DNA of 8,550 nt. It comes from an uncultured Lachnospiraceae bacterium. Lineage in GTDB: Bacteria > Bacillota > Clostridia > Lachnospirales > Lachnospiraceae. Location of the stretch: NCBI GenBank assembly GCA_902767235.1, contig CACXGR010000269.1, positions 1 to 8,550 on the forward strand, given 5' to 3'. Under the pieces are notes generated by a model that made no database searches, was not told the origin of the DNA, and saw only the letters and a list, made by a program, of their open reading frames with translations. This document shows, piece by piece, positions 1 through 5,683 of this stretch. The position numbers and the translations under genes are program-made. How positions within the stretch are numbered: position 1 is the stretch's first letter; each line of letters begins with the position of its first letter.

Positions 1-1869
1 GTCTATTCGATCTTTGTCTCCGGACTGGATGTGGAAGAATTTGAATATGCCTACAAGCTGGACGGCCCTTATGATCCGGCCAGAGGCCTGTATTTTGACA
101 AGAATAAGCTGATACTGGATCCCTACGCCAGAGCCGTGACCGGCCAGAGGGCCTGGGGCGCTGCCAGAACGGAAAAAGAGTATCACGCCAGAGTGGTGAA
201 GGAAACAAACCACTGGACTTCGAATAACTTTTTGTGCACGCCGATGGAGGATACCATCATTTATGAGATGCACGTTCGTGGATTTACCAGACATAAGACA
301 TCCGGCGTCCAGTATCCCGGCACTTTTGCAGGGATCATAGAGAAGATCCCGTATCTCAAGGATCTGGGCGTCACTGCCGTGGAGCTGATGCCGATCTTCG
401 AGTTCGACGAACTGATCAATTCCAGGAGCTACAACGGAAAACTTCTGCTGGAATACTGGGGATACAATACAGTAGCTTTCTATGCCCCCAATACAGCCTA
501 TACGGCATCCATCGAGTACAACGAGGAAGGAAACGAACTCAAGCAGATGATCCGGCTCCTCAAGGATGAGGGGATCGAAGTGATCCTGGATGTGGTCTTC
601 AACCACACGGCAGAGGGAAACCGGAACGGCCCGTTTTTCTCCTTCAAGGGGATAGACAGCAATGTCTATTACACACAGACGCCCGGAGGAGACTACTACA
701 ACTTCAGCGGCTGCGGCAATACCTTCAACTGCAACCATCCGCAGGTCAGCCGCTTTATCGTGGACTGTCTGCGCTACTGGGTGACGGAATACCATGTGGA
801 CGGATTCCGATTCGACCTGGCCTCTATTTTGACCAGAGACGGGGACGGCGCGCCCATGAGCGACCCGCCCCTGCTCAGAATGATCTCCAACGATCCCATC
901 CTGATGAACACCAAGATGATCGCAGAGCCCTGGGATGCGGGCGGATTGTACCAGGTGGGCGGATTCCCTGCCTACGGCAGGTGGTCGGAGTGGAACGGCC
1001 GCTACAGGGATTCGATCCGCGACTTTTTAAAGGGAAGCTACTGGCACGCGCCGGAGACCGCCGCCAGGATCACGGGATCCATGGACATGTACGGCAAAGC
1101 GCCCTACATGGGATACCGGTCCAGCGTGAACTTCGTGACATGTCACGACGGCTTTACCATGCACGATCTGTTTTCCTACGATCGCAAGCACAATGAAGCC
1201 AACGGATGGAACAATACAGACGGAACAGACGACAACCGCAGCTGGAACTGCGGCGCGGAGGGACATACGGATGACCCTGTGATCAAGTCCCTCAGGCTCA
1301 AAATGATGCGAAATGCCATGACCGTTCTCCTTCTGAGCCGCGGAACGCCCATGATCCTGTCGGGCGACGAATTCTGCAATACCCAGTACGGAAACAACAA
1401 CGGCTACTGCCAGGACAGCGAGATCTCCTGGCTGAACTGGGACTACCTGAGGATCAACAGGGACTATTACAACTTTGTCAAAAACGTGATCGCATTTCGC
1501 AAGAAGCACCCTGTGATCTCAAGGAAACTCAATCCCGCCCGCTGCGGACTGGGACCTGTGATCTGCTGCGGAGCGGATCCGGACGACCACGCGATCGGAA
1601 TGGGCAACAAGGTGCTCGGCATTCTCTATGCCGGACGTCTCCCCGATGACTCCGAGGACGACGTGGTCTATATGGCGATCAACGCTTACTGGGAGAAGCA
1701 GGAAATCCGGCTTCCGGCTCTCTCGGGGGGACTGGCCTGGGGCGTCAATATTTATACGGATGCGGACGACGAGCAGTACTTCCACGAGGAGAGCCGGTTC
1801 GTGCACAGTCCGATCTTTACGCTCAAGGAGAGGAGCGTAGCGGTATTTACACTCTACCATCCCAAATGA
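1..1869 (+). CDS. glgX: Glycogen debranching enzyme (GH13, GlgX/isoamylase type), 5'-truncated
   Basis: The enzyme hydrolyses alpha-1,6 branch points of glycogen or limit dextrins in the cytoplasm. The frame is open from base 1, so the true start lies outside the window; the GTG at 31 is an internal valine codon. About 622 codons are visible. Codons 1 to about 45 look like the end of an N-terminal CBM48 domain, followed by the GH13 barrel: YEMHVRGFT, WGYN, VILDVVFNHTAEGN, and GFRFDLAS with the nucleophile Asp at 814-816. IAEPWDAGG carries the acid/base Glu at 925-927, and FVTCHDGF carries the third catalytic Asp at 1147-1149. Later motifs NNTDGTDDNRSWNCG and GTPMILSGDEF, with GNNNGYCQD, are typical of GlgX/TreX/isoamylase rather than alpha-amylase or type I pullulanase. 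A C-terminal beta domain follows. All three catalytic acids are present, so the enzyme should be active. I see no terminator with a U-run after the stop. Exact substrate (glycogen or dietary starch) cannot be settled from sequence. Confidence 0.93.
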   Translation, partial: VYSIFVSGLDVEEFEYAYKLDGPYDPARGLYFDKNKLILDPYARAVTGQRAWGAARTEKEYHARVVKETNHWTSNNFLCTPMEDTIIYEMHVRGFTRHKTSGVQYPGTFAGIIEKIPYLKDLGVTAVELMPIFEFDELINSRSYNGKLLLEYWGYNTVAFYAPNTAYTASIEYNEEGNELKQMIRLLKDEGIEVILDVVFNHTAEGNRNGPFFSFKGIDSNVYYTQTPGGDYYNFSGCGNTFNCNHPQVSRFIVDCLRYWVTEYHVDGFRFDLASILTRDGDGAPMSDPPLLRMISNDPILMNTKMIAEPWDAGGLYQVGGFPAYGRWSEWNGRYRDSIRDFLKGSYWHAPETAARITGSMDMYGKAPYMGYRSSVNFVTCHDGFTMHDLFSYDRKHNEANGWNNTDGTDDNRSWNCGAEGHTDDPVIKSLRLKMMRNAMTVLLLSRGTPMILSGDEFCNTQYGNNNGYCQDSEISWLNWDYLRINRDYYNFVKNVIAFRKKHPVISRKLNPARCGLGPVICCGADPDDHAIGMGNKVLGILYAGRLPDDSEDDVVYMAINAYWEKQEIRLPALSGGLAWGVNIYTDADDEQYFHEESRFVHSPIFTLKERSVAVFTLYHPK

Positions 1870-1905
1870 CCGCTGATAGAGTTTGGATCAGGAAAACCGA
1901 TCGGA

Positions 1906-1914
1906 TGGTATAAA
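1906..1914 (+). promoter_or_regulatory. Candidate extended -10 promoter for the response regulator
   Basis: TGGTATAAA matches the extended -10 pattern TGnTATAAT at 8 of the 9 positions. No good -35 box lies 16-18 bases upstream; the nearest candidate, TTGGAT at 1883-1888, is 20 bases away. An extended -10 can compensate for a weak -35. Transcription would begin near 1920-1922, just ahead of the hairpin at 1925-1957. An 8-base palindrome, CCGATCGG at 1897-1904, sits just upstream of the -10 and could be an operator, but that is speculation. This is the only sizeable gap upstream of the two-component genes. Confidence 0.35.
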
Positions 1915-1924
1915 GCAGATGATA

Positions 1925-1957
1925 CACCCCGCAGAAGGACAGACCGTTTGCGGGGTG
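1925..1957 (+). promoter_or_regulatory. Hairpin in the leader of the response regulator
   Basis: CACCCCGCA at 1925-1933 pairs perfectly with TGCGGGGTG at 1949-1957, a 9-bp stem with a 15-base loop. A G-U and an A-U pair could extend it inward. It is followed by ATATGCTGTTG rather than a U-run, so it does not look like a standard intrinsic terminator for the upstream debranching gene. It ends 11 bases before the Shine-Dalgarno site. If the candidate promoter is real, the hairpin lies at the extreme 5' end of the mRNA, where it could protect the transcript. Confidence 0.45.
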
Positions 1958-1968
1958 ATATGCTGTTG

Positions 1969-1976
1969 AAAGGAGG
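1969..1976 (+). promoter_or_regulatory. Strong ribosome binding site fixing the response regulator start
   Basis: AAAGGAGG is a near-perfect Shine-Dalgarno sequence, placed 7 bases before the ATG at 1984. This decides for 1984 over the upstream in-frame TTG/ATG-like options from 1948 onward, which fall inside the hairpin and would add a non-conserved leader to the receiver domain. Confidence 0.85.
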
Positions 1977-1983
1977 CGGCGCT

Positions 1984-2658
1984 ATGAGCAGCCAGAAGAT
2001 AATGGTAGTAGACGACGAGGCGAGGATGCGCAAGCTGGTCTCGGATTTTCTCATTAAGGAAGGATATGAGGTGGTGGAAGCGGCAGACGGAGAAGCCGCC
2101 ATGGATCACTTCTATGAAGACAAGGATATCGCACTGGTGATTCTGGATGTCATGATGCCCAAAATGGACGGCTGGCAGGTGCTCCGCGAGATCAGGGAGT
2201 CATCCCAGGTGCCCGTGATCATGCTGACGGCGCGCGGCGATGAGAGGGACGAACTCAAAGGGTTCGATCTGGGCGTCGACGAATACGTGACCAAGCCCTT
2301 CAGCCCCCGGACCCTGGTCGCGAGAGTGGAGGCCATACTCAGAAGGACGGGCGCAGCCGGCGACTCCGACAAAATAGAGCTCAGCGGCATTGTGCTGGAC
2401 AAATCCGCCCATCAGGTCACCGTCGACGGCAGGCCGGTGGAACTGAGCTTCAAGGAATTTGAGCTTTTGACTTATTTTATGGAAAACAATAAGATCGCAC
2501 TCTCGAGGGAGAAAATCCTGAACCATGTGTGGAACTATGACTACTACGGCGACGCCCGCACGATCGACACGCATGTCAAGAAGCTCAGGAGCAAACTCGG
2601 CCCCAAGGGAGAACTGATCAAGACGATCTGGGGCATGGGTTACAAACTGGAGGCGTAG
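1984..2658 (+). CDS. OmpR/PhoB-family two-component response regulator
   Basis: This 224-residue cytoplasmic transcription factor should be phosphorylated by the kinase encoded 2 bases downstream. The receiver domain (about residues 5-117) has the acidic pair D10/D11, the phosphoacceptor D55 in LVILDVMMPKMDGW, the switch residue T82 in VIMLTARG and the conserved K104 in TKPFSP. A linker leads to a winged-helix DNA-binding domain (about 128-224) with LSFKEFELLTYF, the recognition region around DARTIDTHVKKLRSKL, and the terminal wing hairpin IWGMGYKLE. Length and all key residues are normal for the family. Start 1984 is chosen from the strong Shine-Dalgarno site and because the receiver domain begins at once (MSSQKIMVVDDE). 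Its target genes are unknown. The resemblance to PhoB, VanR or WalR-type regulators is general and does not justify a gene symbol. Confidence 0.95.
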   Translation: MSSQKIMVVDDEARMRKLVSDFLIKEGYEVVEAADGEAAMDHFYEDKDIALVILDVMMPKMDGWQVLREIRESSQVPVIMLTARGDERDELKGFDLGVDEYVTKPFSPRTLVARVEAILRRTGAAGDSDKIELSGIVLDKSAHQVTVDGRPVELSFKEFELLTYFMENNKIALSREKILNHVWNYDYYGDARTIDTHVKKLRSKLGPKGELIKTIWGMGYKLEA

Positions 2659-2660
2659 CG

Positions 2661-4217
2661 ATGAAGAGCGGCCGGGAAGGAAAGGCCGCCGGGCGGCGGT
2701 ATTCCATAAGAGTCCAGTTTACGATCATCTTTCTGCTGCTGATGCTGGGGACGATCGGTCTTTGCTGGATCATCAACAATGCATTTCTGGAGAAGTACTA
2801 TCTCAGAGAGAAGAGGATCGCGCTCACGGAAATGTACAAGAAAGTGAACAGCGCGGCGGCAAACAACACCATTGATTCGGAGGAATTCGACGAGGAAGTG
2901 ATGCGCAGTGCCGGCAAAGACAGCATCAGTCTGATCGTGATGGACGCCGAGAGCTCTATGGTCAAACTGCACGCCTCTGACAGCGAGTCCATGGGGCGCC
3001 GCATGTGGGACAATCTCTTCGGCGAAACGCCCGACCTGAGCGAAAGGGATCCGGCGAAAAGCCGGTATTATATCGCAGACTGTCTGGCGGATCAGGAGAA
3101 CTATCAGATCAACATCATCTATGACAGCCGGATGAACACCAAGACAATGGAACTGTTCGGCGTCCTGGATGACGGCAGTTTCTGCCTCCTGCAGTCTGCA
3201 GTGGAGAGTATCCATAACAGTTCGGCGATCGCAAACCGCTTCATGGGGTATATCGGGATCGCGGTATCCCTTCTGGGCGCACTGATCGCCCTGCTTTTGG
3301 CCGGCAAGATCACAGAGCCCATCCGGGAGCTGACCGAGATCTCCGCCAGGATGAAAAAACTGGATTTCAGCGCCAAATACAGAGGAAACAGCAGGACGGA
3401 GATCGCGGAGCTGGGGGACAACATCAACGAGCTGTCCGAGATCCTGGAGAGAACGATATCGGAACTCAAGACGGCAAACAATGAGCTGAGGGAAGATATC
3501 GAGAAGAAGGAAAAACTCGAGGATATGCGGCAGGAATTTTTGTCAAATGTCACACACGAGCTCAAGACGCCGCTGGCCCTGATCAAGGGCTACGCCGAAG
3601 GACTCTCCGAGGGCGTCGCCGACGACCCGGACAGCATCCGCTTCTATACGGAAGTCATCACGGATGAAGCGGACAAGATGAATCGGATCGTAGCCAAGCT
3701 TTTGTCTCTGAATCAGCTGGAATTCGGAAACACGCAGTTCAGTATGGTCAGATTCGACATCGTCGGTTTCACCAGAGGGTGCCTGAACAACGCCGGGATG
3801 CTCGCGAAAAAGCGGGGGATCCGGGTGAACATGGAAGAGCGCAGTCCCCTCTATGTGTGGGCGGACGAGTTTTGGACGGAAGAAGTGTTCATGAATTACT
3901 TTTCCAATGCAGTGAATCACTGTGATGGAGAAAAAGTCATTGACATTCATTTTGAAGAGAAGGAAAATTGTGTTCGAGTTGTTGTGTTCAACACGGGAAG
4001 ACCGATCCCGGAGGAAGCCATTCCGCATCTGTGGGAGAAGTTTTACAAGGTTGACAAGGCAAGGACCAGAGAGTACGGCGGATCGGGCGTCGGCCTTTCC
4101 ATCGTCAAAGCGATCATGGAGCAGATGCATCAGGATTACGGCGTGATCAATTATGACAACGGCGTCGCATTCTGGTTTGAACTCGACACAAGGACGAAGA
4201 CGGAGAGCTCAACCTGA
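2661..4217 (+). CDS. Membrane sensor histidine kinase (HAMP, HisKA, HATPase_c)
   Basis: This 518-residue kinase is the evident partner of the response regulator just upstream. A basic N-terminus precedes membrane helix 1 (about residues 20-43). An extracytoplasmic sensor region of about 150 residues (44-193) has no motif I recognise. Membrane helix 2 (about 194-215) leads to a HAMP linker (about 216-268) beginning KITEPIRELTEI, then a coiled coil. The HisKA dimerisation helix carries the phosphorylated H299 in NVTHELKTPLALIKGY. In the ATPase domain the N box is MNYFSNAVNH (N412 and N416), a G1-like segment is VVFNTGRPIPEE, an F-box-like segment is LWEKFYKVDKART, and the G2 loop is YGGSGVGLSIVK (472-483). 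All catalytic elements are present, so it should be active. GGAGG at 2649-2653, inside the end of the regulator gene, is the ribosome site, 7 bases before ATG. The signal sensed is unknown. Bases 3901-3990 are notably AT-rich. Confidence 0.95.
   Translation: MKSGREGKAAGRRYSIRVQFTIIFLLLMLGTIGLCWIINNAFLEKYYLREKRIALTEMYKKVNSAAANNTIDSEEFDEEVMRSAGKDSISLIVMDAESSMVKLHASDSESMGRRMWDNLFGETPDLSERDPAKSRYYIADCLADQENYQINIIYDSRMNTKTMELFGVLDDGSFCLLQSAVESIHNSSAIANRFMGYIGIAVSLLGALIALLLAGKITEPIRELTEISARMKKLDFSAKYRGNSRTEIAELGDNINELSEILERTISELKTANNELREDIEKKEKLEDMRQEFLSNVTHELKTPLALIKGYAEGLSEGVADDPDSIRFYTEVITDEADKMNRIVAKLLSLNQLEFGNTQFSMVRFDIVGFTRGCLNNAGMLAKKRGIRVNMEERSPLYVWADEFWTEEVFMNYFSNAVNHCDGEKVIDIHFEEKENCVRVVVFNTGRPIPEEAIPHLWEKFYKVDKARTREYGGSGVGLSIVKAIMEQMHQDYGVINYDNGVAFWFELDTRTKTESST
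2668..2700 (+). promoter_or_regulatory. GC-rich competing hairpins over the kinase's first codons
   Basis: GCGGCC at 2668-2673 pairs with GGCCGC at 2684-2689 (6 GC pairs, 10-base loop). A second, mutually exclusive stem pairs CCGCC at 2686-2690 with GGCGG at 2695-2699 (4-base loop), with a possible outer G-U pair between 2685 and 2700. Both begin within the first codons after the ATG at 2661, where structure commonly lowers initiation. The repeats also encode the basic N-terminus, so they may simply reflect GC-rich codons. Confidence 0.3.
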
Positions 4218-4233
4218 GCGGATTGGGGATACT

Positions 4234-4839
4234 ATGGTTTCGATCATTGATTACGGCGCAGGAAATATAAAAAGCGTGGAAAATGCGGTCCGCTACCTGG
4301 GACATGACGTCGTCCTGACCAGGGACCCGGAGGTCCTTCTGTCCTCAGACCACTGCATCCTGCCGGGGGTGGGCGCGTTCGGGGTCGCGATGGAGCGGCT
4401 GAAGCACTACGGACTGGATGAGGTGATCCGGGAGATCGTCAAAAGAGAGATACCGCTTCTGGGCATCTGCCTGGGACTGCAGCTCCTTTTTGAGAGCAGC
4501 GAGGAGAGCCCCGGCGCCGAGGGACTGGGCATCCTGAAGGGCAGGATCCTTCGGATCCCGGACACAGACGGAAGAAAAGTGCCGCAGATCGGATGGAATG
4601 ACCTGTCCTACCCGGCGCAGGGAAGACTCTTTCAGGGTCTGCCGGAGGGGACGTATGTATATTTTGTCCACTCCTACTATCTGCGCGCGGAGGACCCCTC
4701 CATCGTTACGGCCCGGACGGAGTACGGCGTCAGCATCGACGCGGCTGTGGAGAGCGGCAGCGTCATGGCCTGCCAGTTCCATCCGGAGAAGAGCGAGTCG
4801 GCGGGAATGAGGATCCTGGAGAATTTTCTCCGGATCTGA
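4234..4839 (+). CDS. hisH: Imidazole glycerol phosphate synthase, glutaminase subunit HisH
   Basis: HisH is the class I glutamine amidotransferase that hydrolyses glutamine and channels ammonia to HisF for the ring-forming step of histidine biosynthesis. The product has 201 residues, the usual length. It opens with the family signature IIDYGAGNIKSVENA. The catalytic triad is complete: C79 in LGICLGLQLLFE, and H183 and E185 in CQFHPEKS. The oxyanion-loop region around PGVGAFG (44-50), PQIGWN (117-122) and YFVHSYY (143-149) also match HisH rather than GuaA, PabA or CarA. The frame is open upstream to 4153, but that stretch lies in the kinase gene and gives a non-conserved leader, so ATG 4234 is preferred. 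Its ribosome site is weak (GGGGAT at 4225-4230), which with the 16-base gap to the kinase stop may mean translational coupling. hisF follows, as expected for the complex. Confidence 0.96.
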   Translation: MVSIIDYGAGNIKSVENAVRYLGHDVVLTRDPEVLLSSDHCILPGVGAFGVAMERLKHYGLDEVIREIVKREIPLLGICLGLQLLFESSEESPGAEGLGILKGRILRIPDTDGRKVPQIGWNDLSYPAQGRLFQGLPEGTYVYFVHSYYLRAEDPSIVTARTEYGVSIDAAVESGSVMACQFHPEKSESAGMRILENFLRI

Positions 4840-4879
4840 TCGCGTTTTCAGAAGGACCATCCACCAGAAAGGACAGTTT

Positions 4880-5641
4880 ATGCTCACGAAAAGAATCATT
4901 CCGTGTCTGGATGTTAAAGACGGACGCGTCGTCAAGGGAATCAATTTCGTACAGCTTCGCGATGCGGGGGATCCGGTGGAGGCGGGCGAAGCCTATTCCA
5001 AGGCCGGAGCGGACGAACTGGTCTTTCTTGACATCACTGCCACCAGCGACGCCAGGGAAACCGTGGCGGACATGGTACGGCGGGTGGCCGAGAGAGTGTT
5101 TATTCCCTTCACCGTGGGCGGAGGGATCCGCACGGTGGACGATATGAAAGCGATCCTCAGGGAAGGCGCAGACAAGATCTCCGTCAATTCGGCGGCGATC
5201 CTCAGGCCGGAACTGATCTCGGAAGGCGCCGAGCGCTTCGGAAGCCAATGTATAGTCGTAGCCATGGACGCCAGAAGAAGGAAAAACGGAAGCGGCTGGA
5301 CCATATACAGGAGCGGCGGCAGGATCGATACGGGGATCGACGCCGTGGAGTGGGCGATCCGCGCCCAAAAGCTGGGCGCAGGCGAGATCCTTCTGACCAG
5401 CATGGACTGCGACGGCACGAAGGCGGGATACGACCTGGAACTGACGAGGACCATTGCGGACAACCTCTCTATTCCGGTCATCGCATCGGGCGGAGCGGGA
5501 AAACTGGAGCATTTTTATGACGCCCTGACGGCTGGCGGCGCAGAGGCCGCGCTGGCAGCTTCCCTCTTTCACTACAAAGAACTGGAAATACGGGAAGTAA
5601 AGGAGTATTTAAGAGACAGGCATATTCCCGTCAGACTCTGA
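4880..5641 (+). CDS. hisF: Imidazole glycerol phosphate synthase, cyclase subunit HisF
   Basis: HisF condenses ammonia from HisH with PRFAR to give imidazole glycerol phosphate and AICAR, linking histidine and purine synthesis. The 253-residue product is full length for this (beta-alpha)8 barrel. The catalytic acids are D11 in RIIPCLDVKDGRVVKG and D130 in VVAMDARR. Phosphate-binding segments VGGGIR (79-84) and the C-terminal ASGGAG are present, as are DITATS (51-56) and KISVNSAA (99-106). The half-barrel pattern with D11 and D130 distinguishes it from HisA. AGAAAGGA at 4866-4873, 6 bases before ATG, is the ribosome site; a similar AGAAGGA lies 15 bases further upstream (4851-4857), a small tandem duplication of the site. 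The gap from hisH is 40 bases. No other his gene (such as hisI or hisE) follows, so the pair is separated from the rest of the pathway on this side. Confidence 0.97.
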   Translation: MLTKRIIPCLDVKDGRVVKGINFVQLRDAGDPVEAGEAYSKAGADELVFLDITATSDARETVADMVRRVAERVFIPFTVGGGIRTVDDMKAILREGADKISVNSAAILRPELISEGAERFGSQCIVVAMDARRRKNGSGWTIYRSGGRIDTGIDAVEWAIRAQKLGAGEILLTSMDCDGTKAGYDLELTRTIADNLSIPVIASGGAGKLEHFYDALTAGGAEAALAASLFHYKELEIREVKEYLRDRHIPVRL

Positions 5642-5683
5642 CATTATGAGAAGATAGTAAACCACAAGGAGAAATGGATAGAC

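Noticed and set aside
1925..1970. Intrinsic terminator for the debranching enzyme gene
   Set aside because: The stem is good, but the bases after it (ATATGCTGTTG) are not a U-run.
1948..1983. Earlier in-frame start for the response regulator
   Set aside because: The extra residues are not receiver-like, the start would lie in the leader hairpin, and AAAGGAGG is ideally spaced for 1984.
4153..4233. Earlier in-frame start for hisH inside the kinase gene
   Set aside because: It adds 27 residues with no match to HisH; MVSIIDYGAGN at 4234 is the normal family N-terminus.
4763..5572. 269-residue minus-strand open frame opposite hisF
   Set aside because: It lies almost wholly under hisF, an unmistakable gene, and has no recognisable motif or separate ribosome site.
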